Assembly: GCF_001571285.1 (NCBI RefSeq)
Contig: NZ_BCTM01000001.1
Location: 186,001 to 250,000, forward strand
Source: Kluyvera cryocrescens NBRC 102467
GTDB lineage: Bacteria; Pseudomonadota; Gammaproteobacteria; Enterobacterales; Enterobacteriaceae
Reading direction: 5' to 3'
Length of the DNA: 64,000 bases
The translations under genes and the position numbers were made by a program. This document shows, in pieces, positions 25,293 through 33,992 of this stretch; position 1 is the stretch's first letter, and each line of letters begins with the position of its first letter. The notes beneath the pieces were generated by a model that was not told where the DNA came from, did not search any database, and saw only the letters and a list, made by a program, of their open reading frames with translations.

Positions 25293-26399
25293 TTACCTTT
25301 TGATGCAATTTATAATCTTAAATAAATCTTCAATCGTAAGATCTTTATAAATTGGCAAACATAATACTTTGCTTGAAACTGCGTTTGCAATCGGCAGCAT
25401 AGATGCTTTTGATGACTCAATACCCCGATACATTGGCATATTACTAATAAGAGGGTAAAAATACTTCCGCGCAAGAATATTGTTTGCTTTTAAAAGATCA
25501 TATAACTCATCACGACTTAATCTGAAACTAGACTCTACCAAAATAGGAAAATATGAATAATTATTATTTGCTAAATTATGCTCAGGATAGATAGTAATTC
25601 CATTCACTTGTGCTAATTCTTTTCGATAGATTTTATTTATCTGCTTACGTTTCTCAATAGCATTTTTAATATGCTTAAGTTGTACTAGTCCGAAAGCAGC
25701 ATTAATCTCACTCATTTTCCCATTAATTCCGGGTGCAGTTACAGTCAATTCATCTGCGATACCGAAATTTTTCAAACGGTCAATTCTCAGTTTTGTTTTT
25801 GCATCTGGACTGATAATTGCACCACCTTCAAACGTATTGAACACCTTCGTAGCATGGAAACTGAGTATTGATAAATCTCCGTATTTCAGGATGCTTTGAC
25901 CTTTATAATTAACTCCAAAGGCATGAGCAGCATCATAAATTACTTTTAAACCATAATTATCTGCAATTTTCTGAATCCCCTCAACATCACAAGGAGTTGA
26001 ATAGCAATGAACTGGTAATATTGCAGATGTTTTAGGTGTAATTGCTTCCTCTATCTTTTTATAATCAATGTTGAAACCATCTTTCTCTATATCAACAAAC
26101 ACTGGTGTAAGACCATTCCATAAAATAGAATGTGATGTGGCGACAAATGAATATGGAGTGGTGATTACTTCACCAGTAATTCTTAGCGCCTGTAATGCAG
26201 TGATTAATGCAATTGTTGCATTATTAAATAGCGATATATGCTCGACACCAAGATGTTCACAAAGTTCAGCTTCTAACTGTTGATGGAATGGACCATTATT
26301 CGTAAGCCATTTATTTTCCCAAATTTGTTCAAGATAAGGAATAAACTCTGATAGTTCTGGTAATGAAGGTTGTGTCACTGGTATAAGATCATTATTCAT
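25293..26399 (-). CDS. DegT/DnrJ/EryC1-type sugar aminotransferase (VioA/FdtB family)
   Basis: A 368-residue PLP-dependent nucleotide-sugar aminotransferase. The PLP lysine is Lys185 in SFHATKVFNTFEGGAI, and the cofactor aspartate is Asp156 in YDAAHAFG. The family acts on keto-deoxy sugars. Because the cluster encodes the dTDP-glucose route (rml) but no FdtA/QdtA 3,4-ketoisomerase, a VioA-like 4-aminotransferase acting on dTDP-4-keto-6-deoxyglucose is more likely than the FdtB 3-aminotransferase. Databases often label both FdtB. It depends on an RmlB-type dehydratase, whose local gene is broken. Confidence 0.85.
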   Translation of the reverse strand: MNNDLIPVTQPSLPELSEFIPYLEQIWENKWLTNNGPFHQQLEAELCEHLGVEHISLFNNATIALITALQALRITGEVITTPYSFVATSHSILWNGLTPVFVDIEKDGFNIDYKKIEEAITPKTSAILPVHCYSTPCDVEGIQKIADNYGLKVIYDAAHAFGVNYKGQSILKYGDLSILSFHATKVFNTFEGGAIISPDAKTKLRIDRLKNFGIADELTVTAPGINGKMSEINAAFGLVQLKHIKNAIEKRKQINKIYRKELAQVNGITIYPEHNLANNNYSYFPILVESSFRLSRDELYDLLKANNILARKYFYPLISNMPMYRGIESSKASMLPIANAVSSKVLCLPIYKDLTIEDLFKIINCIKR

Positions 26400-26410
26400 T
26401 TTTTACTCGA

Positions 26411-27835
26411 TCAATTAATCATTGATAGGATTTTGTTAAATAACTTTTTATCAATAAGTCTAATAATTAATATATATAGAATGATATTAATTATGATCAT
26501 ACATAAAACTTTATATATATTAGAAAATTGCATGAAATCACTAATTTCATATGCTATAAATGCACTTATCATGCAACCAATCCACGTTGACGTGAGTGAT
26601 GAAATCTGCTTCCCTACAGTAATAGTAGTTACTTTTTGTGTGAAATATGCATTAAATATAAAACAAATATATGAGTGAATAATAAGACCAACTAGCATAG
26701 CCTGGATACTTATATTCATCGTGAACAATAGAATAAATGCCAATAGGCCTTTTTTAATGACTTCCAACTTCAATATAAGGTCACTTCTACCATTTACTTG
26801 CAGAATGTTGAGGTTAATTGCATGGACAGGATAAAGCATATAGCCGAAGCAGAGAAATAAGAGCATTTCTGATGCAGAACGCCATTCATCTCCGAGTAAA
26901 AATAACAAAAAAGGTTTAGCAATAATTCCTATTCCAACTAATATAGGAAAAACAACTGCACTGGAAATTTTTATCGTATCAATAAATGCTGCATCCACCG
27001 ATTTTTTATCATGCATCATATTGCAAAATACAGGATAAGTTACTCGCTGAATAATATTTGTTAATGTCATTGCGGGTACACTAGATAGTTGATTTGCCTG
27101 TGTATATTGACCAACCAATTGTGGAGTAAAACTTTTACCTATCACCAATTGATAGATATTATTAGCAATTGAATCTAAAATTCCCGACACCAGCAATTTG
27201 CTACTAAATGAGAATAACGACCTGAAAGACATTATATTGAAACTGTACTTTGGATACCAAAACTTTGCATAATTGATTAAAATACAGTTTATAAGACTAT
27301 ATATTAATGTCTGTGTTATTAATGCCCAAACCCCAAACCCCATCCTGGCAACAATCACAGCTGAAGTACCACTTATAATTACAGATAATAAAGATACTTT
27401 TGCCTGTGTTTTAAAATCAACCTCAACTGTTAATAATACTCTAGGTATAATTGTCAATGCATTAATAATGATTGATATTGCAAGCACATCTAGCAAAGAT
27501 TCTAGCTTTGGCAAACCATAAAATCCCGCAATATATTTAGATGTCAAAAAAAGGGTAAGGTACAAAACGACTGATAGTGTTATATTAAAAATGAAGACAG
27601 TAGAAAGATCTTTTTCCGTCCTATCATTTTTTCTTATAAGTGCAGCACTAAAGCCACTATCAATAAAAACTTGAGCTAGCGAAATAAAAAATGCCAGCAT
27701 TCCAATGTATCCGAATGCCACTGGCCCGAGAATTCGCCCAAGATACAGCATTATAATAAGTTGAACTCCTTGAGTTCCAATTCTCTCGATTGCACTCCAT
27801 ATTAGACCATGTTTAGTCTTATTATTCTTCATCAC
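26411..27835 (-). CDS. wzx: O-antigen flippase Wzx
   Basis: A 474-residue membrane protein with about twelve to fourteen hydrophobic segments, of the MOP/PST (Polysacc_synt) superfamily. The start KHGLIWSAIERIGTQGVQLIIMLYLGRILGP is the typical opening of WzxC/lipopolysaccharide exporter proteins, including the RxLGP element. It moves undecaprenyl-linked O-units across the inner membrane. The paralogue WzxC of the colanic-acid operon is encoded at 36524-38005. Very AT-rich, 11 bp from the aminotransferase gene. Confidence 0.92.
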   Translation of the reverse strand: MMKNNKTKHGLIWSAIERIGTQGVQLIIMLYLGRILGPVAFGYIGMLAFFISLAQVFIDSGFSAALIRKNDRTEKDLSTVFIFNITLSVVLYLTLFLTSKYIAGFYGLPKLESLLDVLAISIIINALTIIPRVLLTVEVDFKTQAKVSLLSVIISGTSAVIVARMGFGVWALITQTLIYSLINCILINYAKFWYPKYSFNIMSFRSLFSFSSKLLVSGILDSIANNIYQLVIGKSFTPQLVGQYTQANQLSSVPAMTLTNIIQRVTYPVFCNMMHDKKSVDAAFIDTIKISSAVVFPILVGIGIIAKPFLLFLLGDEWRSASEMLLFLCFGYMLYPVHAINLNILQVNGRSDLILKLEVIKKGLLAFILLFTMNISIQAMLVGLIIHSYICFIFNAYFTQKVTTITVGKQISSLTSTWIGCMISAFIAYEISDFMQFSNIYKVLCMIIINIILYILIIRLIDKKLFNKILSMIN

Positions 27836-27841
27836 TGTTAT

Positions 27842-28384
27842 TCACAAATGAAAATGGCTAAATGAAGGTTGTTTATTATCTTTATCGGAGATAATTAGTT
27901 CCCCATTAACCTTCCAGTCTATATTTAGTAGTTTATCATTCCACTGTAAACCACGTTCAAACTCTGGGTAATAGTAATCTGTTGTTTTATATAAAAAATG
28001 AGCCTCATCGCTTACAACATAAAAACCGTGTGCGAAACCCTCAGGTATCCATAGTTGACGGTTATTTTTACCTGATAGGGATACACCAACCCACTGACCA
28101 AATGTTTCTGAATTCTTTCGGATATCAACTGCCACATCAAATACTTCGCCTGCGATACACCGAACTAATTTCCCTTGAGCATGAGGTGATAGTTGGTAGT
28201 GAAGCCCTCGTAACACACCCTTACAAGATTTTGAGTGATTATCCTGAACAAAATTTACAGGATGACCAACAATTTCACTGAATACGTGCTGATTAAAACT
28301 TTCATAGAAAAAGCCTCGTTCATCACCAAATACTTTAGGCTCAAGGATTAAAACGTCAGGAATGCTAGTATTAATTACCTTCAT
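27842..28384 (-). CDS. rmlC: dTDP-4-dehydrorhamnose 3,5-epimerase
   Basis: A 180-residue cupin epimerase that converts dTDP-4-keto-6-deoxyglucose to the 4-keto-rhamnose form. Visible family landmarks are PKVFGDERGFFYESFN, FVQDNHSKSCKGVLRGLHYQ (with the active-site His) and VDIRKNSETFGQWVGV. It is the third step of dTDP-L-rhamnose synthesis. Length is normal. It lies 5 bp after rmlA. Confidence 0.95.
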   Translation of the reverse strand: MKVINTSIPDVLILEPKVFGDERGFFYESFNQHVFSEIVGHPVNFVQDNHSKSCKGVLRGLHYQLSPHAQGKLVRCIAGEVFDVAVDIRKNSETFGQWVGVSLSGKNNRQLWIPEGFAHGFYVVSDEAHFLYKTTDYYYPEFERGLQWNDKLLNIDWKVNGELIISDKDNKQPSFSHFHL

Positions 28385-28389
28385 AACAA

Positions 28390-29265
28390 TTAATCCTTAA
28401 TCAGTCCTAAAAGATATTGGCCATAGTTATTTTTCTTTAGTGGCTCTGCTAGTTTCTTGATCTGTTCCGCATCAATAAATCCTTTACGGTACGCAATTTC
28501 TTCCGGACAGGACACCTTAAGCCCTTGGCGTTCTTCAATTGTTGAAATAAAGTTACTTGCTTCTATTAAACTCTGATGAGTCCCTGTATCTAACCATGCG
28601 TAACCGCGCCCCATCATTGCAACGGACAAGTGCCCCTGCTCTAGGTAAATACGATTTATATCAGTTATTTCTAACTCTCCACGTAATGATGGCTTAAGGC
28701 TTTTTGCTATCTCGATAACGCTATTATCATAAAAGTACAAGCCGGTTACCGCATAATTACTTTTAGGGTGCAGGGGTTTTTCCTCTAGACTGATCGCAAT
28801 TCCCTGTTTATCAAATTCTACAACCCCGTAGCGTTCAGGATCGTTGACATGATAGGCAAAGACTGTTGCACCTCTTTCTTTGTTGACTGCTGTTGCCATC
28901 AAATTAGGCAGATCATGACCATAAAAAATATTGTCACCAAGAACCAATGCACAATCATCGCTTCCGATAAATTCTTCGCCAAGAATAAATGCCTGTGCTA
29001 AACCGTCTGGACTCGACTGTACTTTGTACTGCAAATTAAGTCCCCATTGACTACCATCACCTAGCAACTGCTCAAACCTGGGAGTATCTTGCTCTGTACT
29101 TATGATTAAAATATTTCTAATTCCAGCTAACATAAGCGTTGAAAGTGGATAGTAGATCATCGGTTTATCATATATTGGTAATAACTGTTTACTCACGGCC
29201 ATTGTTACTGGATATAGCCGAGTTCCGGTACCACCGGCAAGAATGATGCCTTTGCGCTTACTCAT
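28390..29265 (-). CDS. rmlA: Glucose-1-phosphate thymidylyltransferase
   Basis: A 291-residue nucleotidyltransferase making dTDP-glucose, the first committed step to dTDP-rhamnose. The signature [17 protein letters not shown] with Lys/Arg for pyrophosphate, and [13 protein letters not shown], are present. I chose the ATG at 29265 ([12 protein letters not shown]), which matches the E. coli start, over 29283. Length is typical. It follows rmlD by about 50 bp, which may hold its own ribosome-binding region. Confidence 0.96.
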   Translation of the reverse strand: MSKRKGIILAGGTGTRLYPVTMAVSKQLLPIYDKPMIYYPLSTLMLAGIRNILIISTEQDTPRFEQLLGDGSQWGLNLQYKVQSSPDGLAQAFILGEEFIGSDDCALVLGDNIFYGHDLPNLMATAVNKERGATVFAYHVNDPERYGVVEFDKQGIAISLEEKPLHPKSNYAVTGLYFYDNSVIEIAKSLKPSLRGELEITDINRIYLEQGHLSVAMMGRGYAWLDTGTHQSLIEASNFISTIEERQGLKVSCPEEIAYRKGFIDAEQIKKLAEPLKKNNYGQYLLGLIKD

Positions 29266-29316
29266 TTCTTTTTCTCTTAACATACTAAATACCTGTTTCC
29301 AGCATTAAATTTATTT

Positions 29317-30216
29317 TTAAATGTATGTAGTTGCTCGTATTTCAGACAACATTCTCTTTACGCCGTAATCCCAGTGAGGTAGGACTAAATTAAAATCTCT
29401 CTGGAATTTACTCGCGTCCAAACGTGAGTTTCTTGGTCGACATGCAGGCGTGATATAAGAACTAGTAGGAATAGAATTTACTTTTTTTATCTTAAGCTCA
29501 ATCCCTAATCGACGCGCCTCATCAAATATAAGATTTGCATAGTCGTACCATGTCGTTGTACCACTAGCAACCAAATGATAAAGCCCTGCAAGTGATGCCC
29601 TATTCTCTATTGTCCGAATAGCATGTGCTGTACAGTCGGCTAGCAACTCTGCACTGGTTGGTGCACCATACTGATCATTGATTACAGATAATTCTTCACG
29701 ATTTTTAGCTAAACGCAACATGGTTTTGGCAAAATTATTTCCACGACTTGAATATACCCAGCTAGTACGGAATATCAAGTATTTAGAACAAGATCGTTGT
29801 AATAATTTTTCACCAGCCAATTTCGTTTCGCCATAAATATTCAATGGTTCCGGTCGGTCAGTTTCTTTCCATGGTAATTCTCCCGTTCCTGGAAAAACAT
29901 AATCTGTCGAGTAGTGCACAACCCATGAACCTAACTCCTCAGCAACATTTGCAATAGCTTCTACACTATCCGCATTTATTAACTGAGCGTATTTTTTTTC
30001 TGTTTCTGCTTTATCAACAGCTGTATACGCCGCAGCATTTACAATAACGTCTGGTCGGAGGGTACGCACGGTTTCCGAAATACTATGTGGTTTATTGAAA
30101 TCACCGCAATATTTTTTATCCTGAGCATCAAGCGCAATAACTTCACCTAATGGCATCAGTGCCCGTTGCAGCTCCCATCCTACCTGACCCGATTTACCAA
30201 ACAGTAAGATCTTCAC
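29317..30216 (-). CDS. rmlD: dTDP-4-dehydrorhamnose reductase, GTG start
   Basis: A 299-residue SDR-family reductase that completes dTDP-L-rhamnose. The Rossmann motif is LLFGKSGQVGWELQ, the catalytic YGETKLAGE (YxxxK) is present, and HYSTDYVFPGTG is conserved. I chose the GTG at 30216: it gives 299 residues as in E. coli, has GGAG six bases upstream, and overlaps the ancestral TAG stop of the decayed rmlB by one base. An ATG at 30228 would add four residues. The gene is intact although rmlB upstream is not. Confidence 0.93.
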   Translation of the reverse strand: MKILLFGKSGQVGWELQRALMPLGEVIALDAQDKKYCGDFNKPHSISETVRTLRPDVIVNAAAYTAVDKAETEKKYAQLINADSVEAIANVAEELGSWVVHYSTDYVFPGTGELPWKETDRPEPLNIYGETKLAGEKLLQRSCSKYLIFRTSWVYSSRGNNFAKTMLRLAKNREELSVINDQYGAPTSAELLADCTAHAIRTIENRASLAGLYHLVASGTTTWYDYANLIFDEARRLGIELKIKKVNSIPTSSYITPACRPRNSRLDASKFQRDFNLVLPHWDYGVKRMLSEIRATTYI

Positions 30217-31268
30217 TATTGTCTCCATCCATAATTCTGATCAATCTAGGTTTTATACGTACCATTTTTGACGCCATCGACCCAGTAGGGGTTATTCAGA
30301 TACCAAAGTACTATTTACTAACACCCCTCTTAAAGTTTTCCAGCGGTTACCAGTGAAGCTCATGACTAAATTTCGTGCATCAACCCCATAGCGTCGATCG
30401 TGGTCTAGTCGACCCGCATATGGATAGTTTGTTCTCGATATGAGGTATTTTGAGGTATAAATTTAGCCAGAAGATCACATATAGTACGTACAACTTCTAT
30501 AGTTTCTTCTCATTGTGACCACCAATATTGTAACTCTCACTAGGTTCTGATTGCTTAGACACCAAGTATAATGCGCTGGCATGGTCGTCAACTATAGCCA
30601 ATAACGTAGCTGCTCACCGTTACCATAGTTAGTAATGGCTTACCTTCCAATGCATTAGGAAAGACTGAAAGAATCCTTTTCCATGGAAGAAAAAAGACCA
30701 TAGTTGTTTGAACAGTTAGTTACCTGAGTCGGTAAACCTTAAGTACGTTGCCATGTGCGAACTAGATGATCACTTGATGCTTATGACGCTGAATAGTGGC
30801 TACTTGAACTATATGCTGTTTCATCTGTAAAGAACGGCAGATACTTGTTCTTGACAACATCATCACAATGAAACGATCCCCCTTAGACCCAACAGTAGAA
30901 ATATGATGAATACAGAAGGCCGTTTTTATTCTCTCAGCCCAGCATTTTCGAACCACCTTCTGCTGTGTATAATTTCCAACTATATTAGGCCAATAAACGT
31001 AGCAGGTCCAAAATAGAACGATCGACGTGGCTTTCAACCGTCAAATACATTACTGTGTCCAGTCGATGTTTAGAAAATATTTCTACCATCGCACATTACT
31101 ATCACATATATCTGCATGTTCAAAATGACAGCATTTTCTATCATCAACTGTAGCCAATGATTCAATATTTCCTACATATGTTAGCTTAGCTACAATGATA
31201 GCAGAGCCTTGTGTAATTAATAATATAGAGAATTACAGCAGAACCAATACCCCTTGTTATAATAAAAA
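30216..31268 (-). pseudogene. rmlB: Decayed dTDP-glucose 4,6-dehydratase gene rmlB
   Basis: No long frame is open, but pieces of RmlB can be read in order on the minus strand across shifting frames. They are: GSAVI near 31230-31250; AESHVDRS near 31015-31045; NIVGNY then HHIST near 30890-30990; ETAYS near 30800-30830; TNCSNNYGP near 30696-30722; VDDHARAL near 30570-30594; YNIGGHN near 30513-30532; HDRRYGVDAR near 30373-30405; and WYLNNPYWVDGVKNGTYKT near 30250-30306. After that a TAG at 30246-30248 replaces a conserved Trp codon, followed by IDQNYGWRQ and the ancestral stop at 30216-30218. There are many indels and point changes, including loss of the YxxxK neighbourhood. The intact enzyme has about 355-360 residues. 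Position between JUMPstart and rmlD is exactly that of rmlB in other O-antigen clusters. Confidence 0.92.
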
Positions 31269-31270
31269 TA

Positions 31271-31304
31271 GGCACGCTACCGCCCTTGGCTTAACAGCTA
31301 CCAG
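31271..31304 (-). promoter_or_regulatory. JUMPstart with ops element, O-antigen operon
   Basis: The minus strand reads CTGGTAGCTGTTAAGCCAAG followed by GGCGGTAGCGTGCC, the JUMPstart consensus found upstream of enterobacterial polysaccharide operons. The ops core GGCGGTAGCGT is at 31274-31284. Transcribing RNA polymerase pauses at ops and recruits RfaH, which suppresses termination over long operons. It is followed almost immediately by the remnant start of rmlB. Confidence 0.92.
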
Positions 31305-31558
31305 CGTACTGCATGCAATCCACTATGTATAAAAATAATGCCTACAACCAACATTTAGGCCCAACATTTGAGTCTCAATAAGGTATCAGCATAAAAAACA
31401 CCATCCAAAGCATGTTGAATCTACTTGCCTTTGCCTCTAACCAGCTGTTTTATTCAACAAAAAAACAGCTTCGACTATGTCCCTCACAATCAGAAGTCCA
31501 TAATCTCCACTGTTTTATTCAGTGCTTTTATACTAGATTGAGAATCATCTTAAATACC
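31305..31558. other. Intergenic region galF to O-antigen JUMPstart
   Basis: 254 bp of AT-rich, non-coding DNA that should hold the O-antigen operon promoter on the minus strand. An inverted repeat AGCTGTTTT/AAAACAGCT lies at about 31448-31475, but it lacks a trailing U run on the minus strand. I could not pick a -35/-10 pair with good spacing. No ORF here is convincing. Confidence 0.5.
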
Positions 31559-32452
31559 CTACTCCGTCAGCAGTCTCTCAATCCCTTTCCTGAACTTCGC
31601 CCCTTCCTTCAGGTTGCGAAGCCCATACTGCACGAACGCCTGCATATAGCCCATCTTCTTACCGCAGTCGTAACTTTCGCCGGTCATTAGCATGGCATCA
31701 ACTGATTGTTTTTTCGCCAGCTCTGCAATCGCATCAGTCAACTGAATACGTCCCCATGCGCCAGGCACGGTTTTCGCCAATTCCGGCCAGATATCTGCGG
31801 AAAGTACATAGCGACCAACGGCCATCAGATCTGAGTCTAGCTCCTGCGGCTGATCTGGTTTCTCGATAAAATCAACGATACGGCTCACTTTACCTTCGAC
31901 ATCCAGCGGATCTTTAGTCTTGATCACAGAATATTCTGAAAGGTCACCCGGCATACGTTTTGCCAGCACCTGGCTACGGCCCGTCTCATTGAAACGTGCA
32001 ACCATCGCTGCCAGGTTATAGCGCAGCGGGTCGGCGCTGGCATTGTCCAGCACGATATCCGGCAGGACAACTACAAACGGGTTATCGCCGACAATCGGAT
32101 GCGCGCAGAGAATGGAGTGACCCAAGCCTAGAGGCTGAGCCTGACGAACGTTCATGATTGTCACACCAGGAGGACAGATAGCCTGAACTTCTGCCAGCAG
32201 TTGGCGTTTTACGCGCAGCTCAAGCAGTGCTTCAAGTTCGTACGAGGTGTCGAAGTGGTTTTCCACCGAGTTTTTCGATGCGTGTGTGACCAGAACGATT
32301 TCTTTGATCCCTGCAGCAACGACTTCATCAATGATGTATTGAATCATTGGTTTGTCGACGATCGGCAGCATCTCTTTAGGAATTGCCTTCGTGGCGGGTA
32401 ACATATTCATACCCAAGCCTGCTACCGGAATGACTGCTTTCAAATTAACCAT
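31559..32452 (-). CDS. galF: GalF, UTP-glucose-1-phosphate uridylyltransferase paralogue
   Basis: A 297-residue GalU-like nucleotidyltransferase, the standard left-flank gene of enterobacterial O-antigen clusters. In place of the GalU GLGTRMLP motif it has [19 protein letters not shown]: the catalytic arginine is missing, as in known GalF proteins, which have little activity and may modulate GalU and UDP-glucose level. Start at 32452 matches E. coli; four more upstream codons are open. It is read in the same direction as wcaM and the O-antigen genes. Confidence 0.95.
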   Translation of the reverse strand: MVNLKAVIPVAGLGMNMLPATKAIPKEMLPIVDKPMIQYIIDEVVAAGIKEIVLVTHASKNSVENHFDTSYELEALLELRVKRQLLAEVQAICPPGVTIMNVRQAQPLGLGHSILCAHPIVGDNPFVVVLPDIVLDNASADPLRYNLAAMVARFNETGRSQVLAKRMPGDLSEYSVIKTKDPLDVEGKVSRIVDFIEKPDQPQELDSDLMAVGRYVLSADIWPELAKTVPGAWGRIQLTDAIAELAKKQSVDAMLMTGESYDCGKKMGYMQAFVQYGLRNLKEGAKFRKGIERLLTE

Positions 32453-32585
32453 TATCTTGTCCACCTATATTCGGTTGATGAATTATAGCGATTAAACATG
32501 TTTAATCCACTCTGTTTTGTCATAGTACTGATTCAAGTAGGTGAGATCCCTGAGTGTAGTCCTAGAATAGAGTGGTTTATCGCGC

Positions 32586-33983
32586 TCAGCGTCGCGGTAG
32601 CGTGAAATTCAACCTTTCAACATTCACCACCCGCTGATCGACATGGTCGATATCCACCGACGACTGCCCTTTCTCATTCACCGCTGTGACGTTTGCCATC
32701 GACAGCAGCGTGTCGTTACGCGCCATAAACTTGCCGCGCACGTCCTGGCGTAAATCGAAGTTGATCTGCAGCGCCGCGCCGCGCGTAGACTCCTGCATTA
32801 CGTTGATATTTCTTAAGAAAAAATGTTGGGGTTTGTTATGGATTTCCAGCGACGCGCGCGTCATGGTGAGGTTGGTGATGGAAACAAATGAGGGATTATT
32901 GCCGGAGGAGATCTGGATGCCGCGGACGTTATAGGCCAGTTGGCTATTATCCAGCTGTATATTATTCAGGCGTAAATTTTGCGGGATAGACAGATAGTTA
33001 CCTTTGATAACACCATAGCCAATTAGCATACCTGCGCTATTAACCATATCTACACCATCGATAACGAAATTATCACATCCATATATCGCTACCGTCGCGT
33101 TATCTATTCCCGCCTTTTTACTAAAATCCGGCGTGATATTGCTGGCTTTCACGTTACGAATAATAAAGTGTTTGCCATTTTCGACGTGTACCAGCTGTCG
33201 GCAGTTGCTGCCGGTGATGTTGGCGACGACGAAATTTTTGACCGCCTGCTCTTCCGGATAGCCATTATCGTAGGTGCTGCCCGCAAGACCAATGCCGATA
33301 CCCCAGTTCACTTTACCGTTGGTGCAGTCGATATGGTCAATAACGTGGTCGGAGATGAGAATATTGCGATCGTTAATCGCCACGTTCCATTCAATGGCAT
33401 CGCCCTGCAGATAGCTAAAGTGGCAATGAGTGATGTTGACGTCGATCCACTGGTTATGGAAGCCCTGTCGCAGAATGCCGTAGTTGGCTTTGGTGATAGT
33501 CAGGCGGGTAATGGTCAAATTGCGCATCTGATTTTTATCTTTGCCACCGATAAAGATCTGCGCCACCGGGCCATAGCCACTCATGGTCAGCCCGGCGATG
33601 GTGCAGTCGCCACCGCGCACATCCAGGGTGATGTTATACAGGCTCCCGCTACCGCTGCCGATGATCTGGCAGCCTTTTTGTAAGATAAACCGGCCGCGGC
33701 CGTTACCTTTCAGCCCCCCGGCGACATGCAGCGTTTTCCCCGGTGGGATGGTGATCGCCGCATTGATGTTATCGCAGGTTACCTCTGCCGGTACGATAAT
33801 GCTGTCCGTTTGGCGAAAACCCTCATTGAACGCACGGATCCAGTCACCGTTTTGCAGGTATTCTCGAATATCTACGCTCGTGTTCTTCCCCGCCGCACGC
33901 GCCGCGGCGACCGGGAGAACGGGCAGAGCGGCGGCAAGCGTCGCCCCTGCGGTAAGAAAATAGCGTCGGGTTAAGGTATGCAT
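32586..33983 (-). CDS. wcaM: Colanic acid biosynthesis protein WcaM
   Basis: A 465-residue protein of the right-handed parallel beta-helix type: the body is rich in short Asn/Ile/Val repeats such as [14 protein letters not shown]. The N-terminus [26 protein letters not shown] looks like a twin-arginine export signal with an alanine cleavage site, suggesting a periplasmic location. Last gene of the colanic-acid operon; its exact biochemical role is not settled in the literature I know. It lies 9 bp after wcaL. Confidence 0.93.
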   Translation of the reverse strand: MHTLTRRYFLTAGATLAAALPVLPVAAARAAGKNTSVDIREYLQNGDWIRAFNEGFRQTDSIIVPAEVTCDNINAAITIPPGKTLHVAGGLKGNGRGRFILQKGCQIIGSGSGSLYNITLDVRGGDCTIAGLTMSGYGPVAQIFIGGKDKNQMRNLTITRLTITKANYGILRQGFHNQWIDVNITHCHFSYLQGDAIEWNVAINDRNILISDHVIDHIDCTNGKVNWGIGIGLAGSTYDNGYPEEQAVKNFVVANITGSNCRQLVHVENGKHFIIRNVKASNITPDFSKKAGIDNATVAIYGCDNFVIDGVDMVNSAGMLIGYGVIKGNYLSIPQNLRLNNIQLDNSQLAYNVRGIQISSGNNPSFVSITNLTMTRASLEIHNKPQHFFLRNINVMQESTRGAALQINFDLRQDVRGKFMARNDTLLSMANVTAVNEKGQSSVDIDHVDQRVVNVERLNFTLPRR

Positions 33984-33992
33984 TAAGCCTCC

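Noticed and set aside
30762-31037. A 91-codon minus-strand ORF in the gap upstream of rmlD
   Set aside because: Its first part reads as RmlB sequence (NIVGNY, HHIST), and its second part is out of frame with it. It is a fragment of the rmlB pseudogene, not a separate gene.
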